A program made the position numbers and the translations under genes. Of a stretch of 64,000 bases of DNA, positions 1 through 10,128 are shown in pieces. A model generated the notes under the pieces. That model saw only the letters and a program-made list of their open reading frames with translations, did not search any database and was not told the origin of the DNA. The first letter of the stretch is position 1, and the number at the start of each line of letters is the position of its first letter. Origin of the DNA: Aeromonas allosaccharophila (GTDB lineage: Bacteria; Pseudomonadota; Gammaproteobacteria; Enterobacterales; Aeromonadaceae). Location of the stretch: NCBI RefSeq assembly GCF_000819685.1, contig NZ_CDBR01000091.1:62001-126000 (forward strand), in the 5' to 3' direction.

Positions 1-178
1 GAAGGCCAAGCGCAAGCCGCTTGATAGCGCTCCATTCTCGACACTTGCCGTTGAGGTGGCCAATCAGACCCGCTTGCTCGGGGTGATGGCGCCGCCAGCC
101 CGCAGCGCCGGGATCAAGGTGGGCTCGGTGGACGAGCTGGTGGACAAACTCAAACACGAAGCGAAGGTGCTGCCATGA
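1..178 (+). CDS. etfB: Electron transfer flavoprotein beta subunit, 3' end (partial)
   Basis: Only the last 58 codons are inside the window, read from base 2. The visible C-terminus contains KAKRKPLD followed by an alanine- and valine-rich segment and ends KHEAKVLP, typical of the EtfB tail that packs against EtfA. The stop codon overlaps the etfA start in an ATGA arrangement, so the two are translationally coupled. EtfB binds AMP and forms the heterodimer that accepts electrons from acyl-CoA dehydrogenases and passes them to ETF-ubiquinone oxidoreductase. The N-terminus lies outside the window. Confidence 0.9.
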   Translation, partial: KAKRKPLDSAPFSTLAVEVANQTRLLGVMAPPARSAGIKVGSVDELVDKLKHEAKVLP

Positions 179-1101
179 GCGTGCTGATCATTGCCGAACA
201 TCATCAGGGCCATCTGGCCGACAACGTGGCACAACTGGTCACCGCCGCCGGATCCATCGGCGGTCAGGTTGACCTGCTGTTGCTGGGTCAGGGGCTGACC
301 GAGGCGAGTGAACAGGCGGCAGCTCTCGGCGGCGTCGACAAGGTGTTGCTTGCCGAACATCCCCTGCTGGCCGACGGGCTGCTGGATGGGGTCGACAAGC
401 TGCTGGCCAGCTGGTGCGAAGGTTACAGCCACTGCCTGATGGCGGCGAGTGCCATGGGCAAGGCGTTGCTGCCACAGGTGGCGGCCCGGCTCGGGGTGGA
501 GATGCTCTCCGAGGTGACGGCTATCGAGAGCAGCGACACCTTCCTGCGCCCCATCTATGCAGGCAATGCCATCGCCAGAGTGGCAAGCTCGGCGCCCGTC
601 AAAGTGATGACAGTGCGGGCCAGCGCGTTTGCCAAGGCGGCGACGGGCGGACAGGCTCTTATCGAGCACTTGGCCGTGCCCGAATTCGCTGGTCGTACCC
701 GGTTGGTCGAGCGCCGCGCGGTGCGCTCCAGCAGGCCCGAACTGACCGCTGCCCGGGTGGTTGTCTCCGGTGGCCGCGCCCTTGGTTCCAAGGCGCAGTT
801 TGCCCTGATTGAGGCGCTGGCCGACAAGCTGGGCGGCGCCGTGGGGGCATCGCGAGCCGCCGTTGATGCGGGATATGTCGCCAACGATCTGCAAGTGGGG
901 CAGACCGGCAAGGTGGTGGCGCCCGAGCTCTATATCGCGGTCGGCATTTCGGGGGCCATCCAGCATCTGGCGGGGATGAAGGAGTCGAAAGTGATCGTGG
1001 CCATCAACAAGGACAGCGACGCCCCCATCTTTCAGGTGGCGGACTACGGGCTGGTGGGGGATCTCTTCATTCTGCTGCCGGAGCTCACCGCCAAACTGTA
1101 A
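175..1101 (+). CDS. etfA: Electron transfer flavoprotein alpha subunit
   Basis: The 308-residue protein has the usual EtfA length. Its N-terminal domain starts [12 protein letters not shown]. The C-terminal third is the FAD-binding domain: the GRALGSK stretch, the [10 protein letters not shown] loop, [14 protein letters not shown] and [10 protein letters not shown] are all conserved in the family. It carries the redox-active FAD of the soluble ETF heterodimer in fatty acid and amino acid oxidation. It overlaps etfB by four bases (ATGA), so it is the distal gene of an etfBA operon. A terminator follows at 1172-1197. Confidence 0.97.
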   Translation: MSVLIIAEHHQGHLADNVAQLVTAAGSIGGQVDLLLLGQGLTEASEQAAALGGVDKVLLAEHPLLADGLLDGVDKLLASWCEGYSHCLMAASAMGKALLPQVAARLGVEMLSEVTAIESSDTFLRPIYAGNAIARVASSAPVKVMTVRASAFAKAATGGQALIEHLAVPEFAGRTRLVERRAVRSSRPELTAARVVVSGGRALGSKAQFALIEALADKLGGAVGASRAAVDAGYVANDLQVGQTGKVVAPELYIAVGISGAIQHLAGMKESKVIVAINKDSDAPIFQVADYGLVGDLFILLPELTAKL

Positions 1102-1171
1102 ATTTGTCAGAAATGGCTGGGCTGTGGTCGTTTATGCGCTCTGCCCGCCATTTCTGCGCATGTTCTCTGCA

Positions 1172-1197
1172 AGCCCTGACCCGTTCAGGGCTTTTTC
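1172..1197 (+). terminator. Rho-independent terminator after etfBA
   Basis: An 8-bp stem AGCCCTGA / TCAGGGCT (1172-1179 with 1185-1192) has a five-base loop and is followed by a T run. It lies about 70 bases after the etfA stop. Confidence 0.85.
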
Positions 1198-1326
1198 TAC
1201 TGCAAGGGGGAGCAAGAGTGACGGTAAAAGGTTGAGCCAGCTCCCAAAAAGCCTTTGATCCGCTGGCTGCTCTTGTGTAAAACCTGACAAGTCATCGATC
1301 ACACTCATCCACTCACGGAAAGCGTC

Positions 1327-2415
1327 ATGAGCAAACAGGTTTACAACTTCTGCGCCGGCCCCGCCATGTTGCCGGTTGAAGTCATGGAGCGCGCCCAGCG
1401 CGAATTTTGTAATTTTCAGGGGCTGGGAGCCTCGGTCATGGAGCTTTCCCACCGCGGTAAGCACTACATGGCGGTCGCCGAGAAGGCAGAAGCCGATCTG
1501 CGCGAGTTGCTGGCGGTACCGGACAACTATAAGGTGCTGTTCATGCATGGGGGTGGCCGGGGTCAGTTCTCCGCCGTGCCCATGAACCTGCTGGGCGGCG
1601 CCAACAAGAAAGCCGATTTTCTGCTGACCGGTGTCTGGTCGCAAGGGGCGGTGGATGAGGCGCAAAAGTACGGCGACATCCAGACCTGGCAAGGGGTTGC
1701 CAAAAACGAGCAGGGGATTACGCACCTGTTGCCGACACCGGCGTTTCGCTCTGATGCCGCCTATGTGCACTACTGCCCGAACGAGACCATTGAAGGGATC
1801 GAAATGTTCGATATCCCTGCAACCGGCGATGTACCGCTGGTGGCGGATCTCTCCTCCACCATCCTCTCCCGTCCCATCGATGTGAGCCGCTTTGGCATCA
1901 TCTATGCCGGTGCCCAGAAAAATATCGGCCCGTCCGGGCTCGCCATCGCCATCGTGCGCGATGATCTGCTGGATCAGGCCAGAGCCGATGTGCCCTCGAT
2001 TTTTGACTACAAGCTCACCGCCAAGAACGACTCCATGTTCAACACGCCGCCCACCTACGCCTGGTATCTGGCCGGTCTGGTGTTCGAGTGGCTGAAAGAA
2101 CAGGGGGGCCTTGCGGCGATGGAAGCGCGCAACAAGGAGAAGGCCGACTTCCTTTACGACTATCTCGATCAGTCGAGCTTCTACGGCAATCAGGTGGATG
2201 TCAGCTGCCGTTCGCGGATGAACATCCCGTTCCAGCTGAAAAATGCCGAGCTGGACAAGCAGTTCCTGGCTGAATCTGAAGCGGCTGGCCTGCTGGCGCT
2301 CAAAGGACACCGCATCGTCGGTGGCATGCGGGCCAGCATCTACAACGCCATGCCGCTGGAGGGTGTGAAGGCGCTGGTCAGCTTTATGGATGAGTTTGCC
2401 AAGCGTCACGGCTGA
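1327..2415 (+). CDS. serC: Phosphoserine aminotransferase
   Basis: The 362-residue protein is the same length as E. coli SerC and starts with the family signature [11 protein letters not shown]. The PLP lysine lies in the [12 protein letters not shown] stretch in the middle of the protein. It converts 3-phosphohydroxypyruvate and glutamate to phosphoserine in serine synthesis, and the equivalent step of pyridoxal phosphate synthesis. It lies upstream of aroA as in enterobacteria, but a strong terminator (2436-2464) separates the two, so read-through to aroA is probably limited. Confidence 0.98.
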   Translation: MSKQVYNFCAGPAMLPVEVMERAQREFCNFQGLGASVMELSHRGKHYMAVAEKAEADLRELLAVPDNYKVLFMHGGGRGQFSAVPMNLLGGANKKADFLLTGVWSQGAVDEAQKYGDIQTWQGVAKNEQGITHLLPTPAFRSDAAYVHYCPNETIEGIEMFDIPATGDVPLVADLSSTILSRPIDVSRFGIIYAGAQKNIGPSGLAIAIVRDDLLDQARADVPSIFDYKLTAKNDSMFNTPPTYAWYLAGLVFEWLKEQGGLAAMEARNKEKADFLYDYLDQSSFYGNQVDVSCRSRMNIPFQLKNAELDKQFLAESEAAGLLALKGHRIVGGMRASIYNAMPLEGVKALVSFMDEFAKRHG

Positions 2416-2435
2416 TCCGGTCTGCAGTTAATCCT

Positions 2436-2464
2436 GACGCCGGGCTTGCCCGGCGTCTTTTTTT
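2436..2464 (+). terminator. Rho-independent terminator between serC and aroA
   Basis: A 10-bp GC-rich stem GACGCCGGGC / GCCCGGCGTC has a two-base spacer and is followed by seven T residues. It lies 20 bases after the serC stop. Confidence 0.95.
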
Positions 2465-2583
2465 CAACAACGACTGAATCTTAGCGCGCAGCCCCGTTTT
2501 TCCCCTGTCGCTGCCCTTGCCGAGCGGGGCGCGTACTGTTAACGTCCGGTCAGGTCATTTATTTGAGATTGCACAGGAAGTCT

Positions 2584-3867
2584 ATGAATTCGTTGCGTTT
2601 GGAACCCATTTCTCGTGTGGCCGGTGAGGTCAATCTGCCCGGCTCAAAGAGTGTCTCTAACCGGGCGCTGCTGCTGGCGGCACTGGCCCGTGGTACTACC
2701 CGTTTGACCAACCTGCTCGACAGCGATGACATTCGTCACATGCTGGCAGCACTGACCCAGCTCGGGGTCAAGTACAAGCTCTCTGCCGACAAGACCGAAT
2801 GCACCGTGCAAGGCCTTGGCCGCAGTTTTGCCGTCAAAGAGCCGATCAATCTGTTTCTTGGCAATGCCGGCACTGCCATGCGCCCGCTCTGTGCCGCGCT
2901 GTGTCTGGGCTCCGGTGAGTACACCCTGGGTGGCGAGCCGCGCATGGAAGAGCGCCCCATAGGCCATCTGGTAGATGCTCTGCGTGAGGCGGGCGCCCAT
3001 ATCCAGTACCTGAAAAAAGATGGTTTTCCGCCGCTGGTGGTGGATGCCAAGGGGCTGTGGGGCGGCGATGTGCACGTCGATGGTTCCGTTTCCAGCCAGT
3101 TCCTGACCGCCTTCCTGATGGCTGCGCCCATGGCGGCCGGCGACACTCGCATCCATATCAAGGGGGAGCTGGTCTCCAAGCCCTACATCGATATCACCCT
3201 GCACATCATGAAGCAGTTCGGGGTGGTCATCGAGCACGACAACTACAAGCTGTTCTACATCAAGGGCAACCAGACCTACATCAGCCCGGGGGATTTTCTG
3301 GTGGAAGGAGATGCTTCCAGCGCCTCCTATTTCCTTGCGGCTGGCGCCATCAAGGGCAAGGTGCGGGTCACCGGCATCGGCAAGCACAGCATTCAGGGCG
3401 ATATCCATTTCGCCGACGTACTGGAGAAGATGGGTGCGCGCATCACCTGGGGTGATGACTTTATCGAAGCGGAGCAGGCGCCGCTGCACGGCATCGATAT
3501 GGATATGAACCATATTCCCGATGCTGCCATGACCATCGCGGTTGCTGCGCTGTTTGCCGAGGGGCCGACCTCCATTCGCAATATCTATAACTGGCGGGTG
3601 AAAGAGACCGATCGCCTGCATGCCATGGCGACCGAGCTGCGCAAGCTGGGCGTAGAAGTGGAGGAGGGACGTGACTTTATTACCGTGACCCCGCCGACCC
3701 AGCTCAAGCATGCCGAGATCGATACCTACAACGATCACCGTATCGCCATGTGCTTCTCGCTGGTGGCGTTGTCGGATACCCCGGTCACCATCAATGATCC
3801 CAAGTGCACCTCGAAGACCTTCCCGGATTACTTCGACAAGCTGGCCAGTATCAGCCAGCGTGGCTGA
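2584..3867 (+). CDS. aroA: 3-phosphoshikimate 1-carboxyvinyltransferase (EPSP synthase)
   Basis: The start chosen at 2584 gives [11 protein letters not shown] and 427 residues, with AGGA about seven bases upstream; an upstream TTG at 2563 would add seven unlikely residues. Family motifs are visible: [18 protein letters not shown], the [11 protein letters not shown] loop, [11 protein letters not shown], and near the C-terminus [21 protein letters not shown] and YNDHRIAM. The enzyme joins phosphoenolpyruvate to shikimate-3-phosphate in the aromatic pathway. It has its own upstream gap after the serC terminator and is closed by a terminator at 3900-3923. Confidence 0.98.
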   Translation: MNSLRLEPISRVAGEVNLPGSKSVSNRALLLAALARGTTRLTNLLDSDDIRHMLAALTQLGVKYKLSADKTECTVQGLGRSFAVKEPINLFLGNAGTAMRPLCAALCLGSGEYTLGGEPRMEERPIGHLVDALREAGAHIQYLKKDGFPPLVVDAKGLWGGDVHVDGSVSSQFLTAFLMAAPMAAGDTRIHIKGELVSKPYIDITLHIMKQFGVVIEHDNYKLFYIKGNQTYISPGDFLVEGDASSASYFLAAGAIKGKVRVTGIGKHSIQGDIHFADVLEKMGARITWGDDFIEAEQAPLHGIDMDMNHIPDAAMTIAVAALFAEGPTSIRNIYNWRVKETDRLHAMATELRKLGVEVEEGRDFITVTPPTQLKHAEIDTYNDHRIAMCFSLVALSDTPVTINDPKCTSKTFPDYFDKLASISQRG

Positions 3868-3899
3868 TCACTGACAAACCCGTCATCACCGATGCTTCG

Positions 3900-3923
3900 G
3901 GCCCGCGCTGAGCGGGCCTTTTT
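3900..3923 (+). terminator. Rho-independent terminator after aroA
   Basis: A 7-bp stem GGCCCGC / GCGGGCC with a five-base loop is followed by five T residues, 33 bases after the aroA stop. Confidence 0.92.
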
Positions 3924-4006
3924 GCCTTCCTCACCAGCATCGTCATTTCCCTTAGCATCATTTCAATAACTTGCAAGATTGCCATATAAAATAGTTTTGT
4001 GATTGC

Positions 4007-4024
4007 TGTAATTTCCTATTTACA
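4007..4024 (+). promoter_or_regulatory. TyrR box in front of aroG
   Basis: The site reads TGTAAT-N6-TTTACA, against the published strong TyrR box TGTAAA-N6-TTTACA, so only one base differs. It lies 64 bases before the chosen aroG start and just downstream of a TATAAA element at 3985-3990. That placement would let aromatic-amino-acid-bound TyrR repress the DAHP synthase gene. Binding is inferred from sequence only. Confidence 0.75.
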
Positions 4025-4087
4025 CATGCGCTGTCGCGGGCTATGTTGAGATTTCCTAATCGCAGTCATCTAGCAGGAAGCCTTGTC

Positions 4088-5143
4088 ATGCAGCATCAAA
4101 CCGACGACGTTCGTATCAGTGAAATCAAAGAGTTATTACCCCCGGTTGCGGTGCTTGAGAAGTTTCCGGCTACCGAGGTTGCCTCGTCCACCGTTTTTGA
4201 ATCCCGTCAGGCCATTCACAATATCCTGGCCGGCGAAGATGATCGTCTGCTGGTGGTGATTGGTCCTTGCTCCATCCATGATCCGGTCGCCGCGCTGGAG
4301 TACGGCAAGCGCCTCAAGGCGTTGCGTGACGAGCTGAAAGGTCAGCTGGAGATCGTGATGCGGGTCTACTTCGAAAAACCGCGCACCACAGTGGGCTGGA
4401 AGGGACTGATCAACGATCCGTACCTCGACAATAGCTGCAAGATCAACGACGGTCTGCGCATTGGTCGCAAGCTGTTGCTGGATCTCAACGACATGGGGCT
4501 GCCAACTGCCTCCGAGTTCCTCGACATGATCACCCCGCAATATGTGGCGGATCTGATGAGCTGGGGCGCGATCGGTGCCCGTACCACTGAATCCCAGGTA
4601 CACCGCGAGCTGGCCTCCGGCCTCTCCTGTCCGGTGGGCTTCAAGAACGGCACTGACGGCACCATCAAGGTGGCCATCGATGCCATTGGCGCTGCCAGTG
4701 CGCCGCACCACTTCCTGTCGGTCACCAAATACGGTCACTCCGCCATCGTGGCGACCCGCGGCAACCCGGACTGTCACATCATTCTGCGTGGTGGTCGTGA
4801 GCCGAACTACAGCGTCGCCCATGTCAGCGAAGTTGTGAAGGGGCTGGAGAAGGCCGGTCTGCCGCAGAAGGTGATGATCGACTTTAGTCACGCCAACAGC
4901 AGCAAGCAGTTCAAGAACCAGATGGTGGTGGCCGAGGATGTGGCCGGCCAACTGCGTGCCGGCAGCAAGGCGGTGTTTGGTGTGATGGTGGAGAGCCATC
5001 TGGTAGAAGGCCGTCAGGATCTGGTGGAAGGGTGTGAACTCACCGTCGGCCAGAGCATCACCGATGCCTGCATCGGTTGGGCTGATACCGAAGTGCTGCT
5101 GCGCAACTTGGCTGATGCCGTCGCAACCCGTAACGCCCGTTAA
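4088..5143 (+). CDS. aroG: 3-deoxy-7-phosphoheptulonate (DAHP) synthase, Phe-sensitive type
   Basis: The start at 4088 (MQHQTDDVRISEIKELLPP) gives 351 residues and has AGGAAG seven bases upstream; the longer frame from 4043 lacks a good ribosome site. The protein aligns by eye with E. coli AroG over its full length: VVIGPCSIHDP, RVYFEKPRTTVGWKGLINDP, GARTTESQVHRELASGLS, KNGTDGT and DFSHANSSKQ. It condenses PEP and erythrose-4-phosphate, the first step of aromatic synthesis. The closer match to AroG than to AroF or AroH suggests phenylalanine feedback. A TyrR box lies upstream. Confidence 0.95.
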   Translation: MQHQTDDVRISEIKELLPPVAVLEKFPATEVASSTVFESRQAIHNILAGEDDRLLVVIGPCSIHDPVAALEYGKRLKALRDELKGQLEIVMRVYFEKPRTTVGWKGLINDPYLDNSCKINDGLRIGRKLLLDLNDMGLPTASEFLDMITPQYVADLMSWGAIGARTTESQVHRELASGLSCPVGFKNGTDGTIKVAIDAIGAASAPHHFLSVTKYGHSAIVATRGNPDCHIILRGGREPNYSVAHVSEVVKGLEKAGLPQKVMIDFSHANSSKQFKNQMVVAEDVAGQLRAGSKAVFGVMVESHLVEGRQDLVEGCELTVGQSITDACIGWADTEVLLRNLADAVATRNAR

Positions 5144-5204
5144 AGCTATCCTGGCGGCGCTGGAACAGCAACGCTGCCGTTCGGCCAAATCGAATCCATA
5201 AAGC

Positions 5205-5233
5205 AAAAGCGCGACCCTCGGGTCGCGCTTTTT
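5205..5233. terminator. Bidirectional terminator between aroG and the chemoreceptor gene
   Basis: A long stem (5205-5217 with 5220-5232) built on AAGCGCGACCC and its complement has A residues on one side and T residues on the other. It lies between convergent genes and can serve both strands. Confidence 0.92.
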
Positions 5234-5248
5234 CATTTGTGAAGCGGA

Positions 5249-6844
5249 TTACCAACGGTAGGTTTTCAGCAGCGCCTCCAGTTTCTGGCACTGCTCCACC
5301 AGCTGAATGCTGGCGAGGTTGGCGGCGTGCGCCTGACCCAGGGTGTCGTTGGAGGTATTTCGAATATCGCTCACCGAGCTGTCTACCTCATGGCAGACCC
5401 TGTCCTGCTCTTCGGCCGACTGGGCCATCTGGGCGTTGAGGTCGTTGATGCGGGCGATGCGCTCGATGATGTTCTGCATGGCTGCCAGGGTCGCTTCGGT
5501 CTTGCTGATGCTCTCATCGGCTTTGCTTTTTGCATCCCCGATCACCGTAACTGCACTTTGGGCCTCATTTTGCAGGGCGGCGATCATCTGGGAGATCTCC
5601 TCGCTGGCGGCGCGGCTGCGGTTGGAGAGGGCCCGCACTTCATCGGCCACTACCGCAAAGCCACGGCCTTGCTCACCTGCCCGGGCCGCTTCAATCGCAG
5701 CGTTGAGGGCCAGCAGGTTGGTCTGATCGGCAATCCCCTTGATCACCTCGAGCACACCGTCAACCGCCAGGCAACGGCTGTCGAGCTGCTGGATCACCTG
5801 ATCCACCCGATCGATCTCTGCCGACATCTCGCCCATATCGGTGATGGAGTGCTGGGCGAGACGGCTGGTGTCGGCGGCATCCTGATTGGTGAGGGCGGAG
5901 AGCTCGGCGCTGTGGCGGGCATGTTCACGTACTTCATGAGAGCTGGCGGCCAGCTCGCTGACGGCGGCGGCGACCTGGGTGGTCATCCCCTCTTGCTGGC
6001 GGGCCGAGTTTTCGGTCTGGGTTGCCACCTGACGGATCTGGTTCGACTCCTGATAGAGCTGGTGGGTTGCCCCTTCCACCTCCTGCAGACTGTGGCGGAA
6101 GCCCTGCACCATGTCATTGACGGCGCGAGTCATCTGGCCCAGTTCATCCCGGCTATGATTGACCAGGGGGAGGGCGAGGTTGCGCTCCTTGGCCATCTGG
6201 ATCATTGTGAGCTGCAGCTGGCGCAGGGGGCGTTTTACGTAGCGTTGCAACACCCACCAGAGCAAACCGAAGCCGATGCTGAAGACGGCGGCCAGACTGC
6301 CGCTCAGGATCAGGTTGTTGTGGCGGATCTCGCCGAAGGTGTGGCTGAGGTCGTAACTGATCCGCACCGCACCCATCACTGTCCCTTCATTGACCTGATG
6401 GCAGGTTGTGCACTGGGTGCCGCGATACTCCTTGTAGGCTTTGAACGGTTTGATCAGGGTGAGCCGGTTACCCTGCTGCTCCATAATGGTCTCTCCCTGA
6501 TTGATGGCTCGCTCATCGAGGGGATCCTGCGCTTTCTGATCCGGGTGACCCGGGCCAAACAGGTTGCTGACGGCCGGGGCGCGGATCAGGCGAGCCTCGA
6601 CGATGCCCGCTTCACTCTTGAGCTTGGTCTGCACGATTTGCCGGTTGGCCATGCCACCGGTCATCATCAGGACGTTGAGCTGATCCATGTAGGTGTTGGC
6701 GGCGCTCTCCACTTTTTCGCCCGCCAGCCGGATGGCGAGATCCCGTTGCAGCCAGGCGGAGAGTTCGAAGCAGAGGCCAAAGGTGGTGCTGATGACCAGC
6801 GCAAGGGGAAGGAAGATTTTCCAGTTCAGGGAGAGGTTATGCAT
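5249..6844 (-). CDS. Methyl-accepting chemotaxis protein with periplasmic heme c motif
   Basis: The start at 6844 ([14 protein letters not shown]) gives 531 residues, preceded by GGAA; the longer frame from 6997 runs through the promoter. A first membrane helix lies at about 8-30, a periplasmic domain at 31-177, and a second helix at about 178-200. HAMP and a complete signalling domain follow, with the tip [21 protein letters not shown]. The periplasmic domain ends with CTTCH (145-149), a CXXCH covalent heme-binding motif as in c-heme sensor chemoreceptors, so the ligand is probably redox or gas related. A sigma-28 promoter lies upstream. The exact ligand is unknown. Confidence 0.93.
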   Translation of the reverse strand: MHNLSLNWKIFLPLALVISTTFGLCFELSAWLQRDLAIRLAGEKVESAANTYMDQLNVLMMTGGMANRQIVQTKLKSEAGIVEARLIRAPAVSNLFGPGHPDQKAQDPLDERAINQGETIMEQQGNRLTLIKPFKAYKEYRGTQCTTCHQVNEGTVMGAVRISYDLSHTFGEIRHNNLILSGSLAAVFSIGFGLLWWVLQRYVKRPLRQLQLTMIQMAKERNLALPLVNHSRDELGQMTRAVNDMVQGFRHSLQEVEGATHQLYQESNQIRQVATQTENSARQQEGMTTQVAAAVSELAASSHEVREHARHSAELSALTNQDAADTSRLAQHSITDMGEMSAEIDRVDQVIQQLDSRCLAVDGVLEVIKGIADQTNLLALNAAIEAARAGEQGRGFAVVADEVRALSNRSRAASEEISQMIAALQNEAQSAVTVIGDAKSKADESISKTEATLAAMQNIIERIARINDLNAQMAQSAEEQDRVCHEVDSSVSDIRNTSNDTLGQAHAANLASIQLVEQCQKLEALLKTYRW

Positions 6845-6929
6845 GTTGGGCAAGTTCCAGGCGCTCGGTGTTGTTATGTGATCCCGTATCGTCTTGATCG
6901 TAGACGATGAAATGGCGGGAGATGGTTCT

Positions 6930-6956
6930 CTATCGGCACACCATAAACGCTCTTTA
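6930..6956 (-). promoter_or_regulatory. Sigma-28 (FliA) promoter for the chemoreceptor
   Basis: On the minus strand the sequence reads TAAA, 15 bases, then GCCGATAG. The consensus is TAAA-N15-GCCGATAA, so one base differs. The predicted transcription start leaves a leader of about 80 bases before the ATG at 6844, which supports that start. It ties the receptor to the flagellar and chemotaxis regulon. Confidence 0.88.
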
Positions 6957-7055
6957 GTAAATAATCTGTTAAGCAGATCGGTAATGCAGGTTGCCAAAAT
7001 GACCTCGGCGAGGTACGCGGCTCTGCGGGTTGATCCAGAACAAATTGCAAGTAAC

Positions 7056-7074
7056 GATAATCGTTATCATTGTC
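7056..7074 (+). promoter_or_regulatory. Fur box upstream of hutW
   Basis: The 19-base window starting GATAATCGTTATC matches the Fur consensus at 15 of 19 positions by my count. It lies about 25 bases before the hutW start region, where bound Fur would block transcription. This predicts derepression under iron limitation. Confidence 0.82.
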
Positions 7075-7098
7075 ATTATTTGCTGAATAGTGACCACC

Positions 7099-8460
7099 AT
7101 GATTCTGACTCCTTCAATGACCGGCATTGCCTCGCCGGATCCCCTCAAGTTTGCCTTTAGTGCCAAGACCTCGGCTCACGCCAGTCGGGGAGGGATGCGC
7201 CCCTTCCCGCTGGATGAGGCTGGCTGGCAGAGCTGGTGGCAGCGAGAGAGTGAAGCTGAGGAGCGCGCCCTCTACATCCATATTCCGTTTTGCCGCAAGC
7301 GTTGCAGCTTCTGCAATTTCTTTGAAAATGGCGCCAATCCGGCGCGGATCAACCGTTATGTCAACGCGCTCTGCGCCTCCCTTGCGCAGGCGGCTGATAC
7401 CCCGCTGGCGCAGAGCATGCCATTTTCAGCCGTCTATGTGGGGGGCGGCACACCGACCGACATGAGCGCCGGCGAGTTGGCCATGCTGGCCGCCGTGATC
7501 CGCCGTTTTCCGCTGGCGGCCGATGCCGAGGTGACGCTGGAGGGGCGCCTCAACGGTTTTGACGATGAGAAATGGCAGGCGGCGCTGGCGGGTGGCTTCA
7601 ACCGTTTCTCGTTCGGGGTGCAGAGCTTTGATACCCGAGTCCGTCAGCATGCGGCCCGTTTCGATGACAGGGAGACGTTGCTGGCCCGCCTTGGCGAGCT
7701 GACCCGGGATGATGCGGCGGTGATCGTGGCGGATCTCATTTTCGGTCTGCCCGGTCAGGATGATGCCGTGTGGCAGCAGGATATCCGCGACGTGATGGCG
7801 AGCGGGGTGCACGGGGTCGATCTCTACCAGCTCATCGCCATGCCGGGCACCAATCTGGAGCGGGCGCAGGAGAAGGGCACCTTGGATTGGCTCGCCGATG
7901 GCCAGCAGCGAGCGGCCATGTATGCCTATGGCGGAGCGCAACTGGAAGCCCACGGCTGGGAGCGCCTTTCTTGCAGTCACTGGCGGCGCAGCCCGGCCGA
8001 ACAGAGCCGCTATAACCAGATGGCCAAGCGCGGCGCCGAGATCCTCCCCTTTGGCGCCGGTGCGGGGGGCAGTATTCTCGGTCACGGTTTGATGTATGGG
8101 CGGGATCTTGCCCCCTGGCACGACGCACTGGCCAACGGCAAGCGGACGCCCGGCATGGTGATGGGGCGCAACCCCAATGCGCGGATGGACGGTCTGCTGC
8201 GCGGCGCCCTCGACAGCGGCGTATTGGCGCTGGAGCGTCTGCCTGCGCCTTTGCTGACCCATCTGATGCCGCTCTTTGCCGCCTGGCAGCAGCACGGGCT
8301 GGCCGAGATAGAGAGCGCACGGCTGCAACTCACCCTCGCCGGGCGCTTCTGGAACGTCAATATGCAGGCCGGGCTGTTCGAATTTTTGCAGCTCAATCCG
8401 CTCGATGGTTCAGTACCGCCCAGCCATGACGCCGCCGCGGTGCACCATTCGCTGGTCTGA
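7099..8460 (+). CDS. hutW: Heme-utilisation radical SAM protein HutW/ChuW
   Basis: The protein is about 453 residues from the ATG at 7099; GTG 7090 and ATG 7117 are alternative starts, and none has a clear ribosome site. The radical SAM cluster motif is C-RKR-C-SF-C in HIPFCRKRCSFCNFF, followed by the SAM-binding VYVGGGTPTD. The family resembles coproporphyrinogen dehydrogenases but clusters with heme uptake genes; ChuW of E. coli O157 is an anaerobic heme-opening methyltransferase. A Fur box precedes it. The usual partners hutX and hutZ are not adjacent here: the next gene is convergent rhlE. Confidence 0.9.
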   Translation: MILTPSMTGIASPDPLKFAFSAKTSAHASRGGMRPFPLDEAGWQSWWQRESEAEERALYIHIPFCRKRCSFCNFFENGANPARINRYVNALCASLAQAADTPLAQSMPFSAVYVGGGTPTDMSAGELAMLAAVIRRFPLAADAEVTLEGRLNGFDDEKWQAALAGGFNRFSFGVQSFDTRVRQHAARFDDRETLLARLGELTRDDAAVIVADLIFGLPGQDDAVWQQDIRDVMASGVHGVDLYQLIAMPGTNLERAQEKGTLDWLADGQQRAAMYAYGGAQLEAHGWERLSCSHWRRSPAEQSRYNQMAKRGAEILPFGAGAGGSILGHGLMYGRDLAPWHDALANGKRTPGMVMGRNPNARMDGLLRGALDSGVLALERLPAPLLTHLMPLFAAWQQHGLAEIESARLQLTLAGRFWNVNMQAGLFEFLQLNPLDGSVPPSHDAAAVHHSLV

Positions 8461-8502
8461 GCCTTAGCGCTGCGTTTGCGTCAACTCGCACCGTCCATAA
8501 CG

Positions 8503-8531
8503 AAAGAGGGAGCCTTGCAGGCTCCCTCTTT
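8503..8531. terminator. Bidirectional terminator between hutW and rhlE
   Basis: A 12-bp stem AAAGAGGGAGCC / GGCTCCCTCTTT has a five-base loop. A-rich and T-rich ends suit both of the convergent genes. Confidence 0.88.
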
Positions 8532-8560
8532 GGGCTTGGCAGTTAGCGTCGCGCACGAGC

Positions 8561-9946
8561 TTACTCGTCGCTGTTGTCCTGATAGCTGTCGCGCATCGCC
8601 TTGGGCAGGCGGCGCATCGGGGTAAAGCCGATATCCTCGCCCACCACTTCCCGCTTGCGGGCCGGCGCTGGCTTCTTGGCGGCATCACCCTTGGCTTTGC
8701 CCTTGCCAGCGGCAGGTTTGCCTTTGGCATTGCTCTTGGCGTTGGCATGGCCGCGCTCACGGGGCGGGTTCTGCACCGGTTTGCTGCCCGGCAGGGTCTG
8801 ACGGCTCGGCTTGCCGCTGGGTTCGTACCCTTCCAGGATCTCCACAGTCAGGGATTGGCCGATCAGCGCCTCGATGGCCTTGAGCTGACCCAGTTCGTCA
8901 TGGCTGACCAGCGAGATTGCCTCGCCACCGCGACCGGCACGACCGGTACGACCGATGCGGTGGATGTAATCCTCCGCCATCTGGGGCAGTTCGAAGTTGA
9001 TCACGTGGGGCAGCTGATCGATATCGAGACCGCGGGCGGCGATGTCGGTCGCCACCAGCACTCGCACAGCGCCGCTGCGAAAATCGGCCAGCGCCCGGTT
9101 GCGGGCTCCCTGGCTCTTGTCACCGTGGATCGCCACGGTATTGAGGCCATCTTTTTGCATCTGCTGGGCGAGGCGATCGGCGATCTGCTTGGTGCGGACA
9201 AACACCAGCACCCGCTGCCAGTTGCCACGGCCAATCATGTGGGAAAGCAGCTCGCGGCGGCGTTCCCGATCCACCTGAATGATGCGTTGGGAGACCTGCT
9301 CGGCGGCGGTGTTGCTCGGGTCCACCTCGATCAGGGTGGGATCGTTGAGCAGATCATCGGCCAGCGCCTTGATATCGTTGGAGAAGGTGGCGGAGAAGAG
9401 TAGGGTCTGCCGCTCTGCAGGCAGCGCCTTCATAATGCGGCGAATGTCGACGATGAAGCCCATGTCGAGCATGCGATCCGCTTCATCCAGCACCAGCACT
9501 TCCAGCTCGCTCAGGGTCAGGGCACCCTGGGTCAGCAGATCCAGCAGACGGCCCGGGGTGGCGACCAGAATGTCCACACCCAGCTTGATGGCATCCAGAT
9601 TGGGCTTGATGCTGACGCCGCCGTAGGCGATCAGCGTCTTGAACGGTAGGTGGTGGGCATACTTGATGATGCTCTCGCCCACCTGTGCCGCCAGTTCGCG
9701 GGTCGGGGTCAGTACCAGGGCGCGCACCTGACGACGGCCACGGCCGTGGTTGGCCAGCAGACGCTGCAACATCGGCAGGGTGAAACCGGCCGTTTTGCCT
9801 GTGCCTGTCTGAGCGCCGCCGAGCACATCCTGACCGGCAAGAATCGCCGGAATCGCTTGCTGCTGGATGGGGGTTGGCTGTTCGTAACCCAGCTCCTTGA
9901 CGGCCCGCAGAATATGCGGAGACAGACCCAGTTCGTTGAATGACAT
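8561..9946 (-). CDS. rhlE: DEAD-box ATP-dependent RNA helicase RhlE
   Basis: The 461-residue protein starts [21 protein letters not shown], close to E. coli RhlE. The motifs occur in order: Q motif [10 protein letters not shown], Walker A AQTGTGKT (45-52), [26 protein letters not shown], and [11 protein letters not shown]. From about residue 370 onward the tail is basic and low-complexity (lysine, alanine and proline rich), typical of RNA-binding extensions of this subfamily. Its role is in ribosome assembly and RNA remodelling. It is convergent with hutW. Confidence 0.95.
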   Translation of the reverse strand: MSFNELGLSPHILRAVKELGYEQPTPIQQQAIPAILAGQDVLGGAQTGTGKTAGFTLPMLQRLLANHGRGRRQVRALVLTPTRELAAQVGESIIKYAHHLPFKTLIAYGGVSIKPNLDAIKLGVDILVATPGRLLDLLTQGALTLSELEVLVLDEADRMLDMGFIVDIRRIMKALPAERQTLLFSATFSNDIKALADDLLNDPTLIEVDPSNTAAEQVSQRIIQVDRERRRELLSHMIGRGNWQRVLVFVRTKQIADRLAQQMQKDGLNTVAIHGDKSQGARNRALADFRSGAVRVLVATDIAARGLDIDQLPHVINFELPQMAEDYIHRIGRTGRAGRGGEAISLVSHDELGQLKAIEALIGQSLTVEILEGYEPSGKPSRQTLPGSKPVQNPPRERGHANAKSNAKGKPAAGKGKAKGDAAKKPAPARKREVVGEDIGFTPMRRLPKAMRDSYQDNSDE

Positions 9947-10128
9947 GTTCGAGAGACACTCCTGAGATGAGCCTTTGGCTCAACGGGCAGCCAGCACTTT
10001 GGGGCCAGCCACGATATGGAAAAGATAGTGGGGCCGTAATATAGCAAAATAGCGGCCGCTGCGCAGTAGCTGTCGCACCGGCCGCCACACAATCATTCAA
10101 CGCAGTGGCGCAACACGCATCGGGCGAT

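Noticed and set aside
6969..7166. 65-codon frame on the minus strand over the Fur box
   Set aside because: It covers the Fur site and the start of hutW and has a composition unlike protein.
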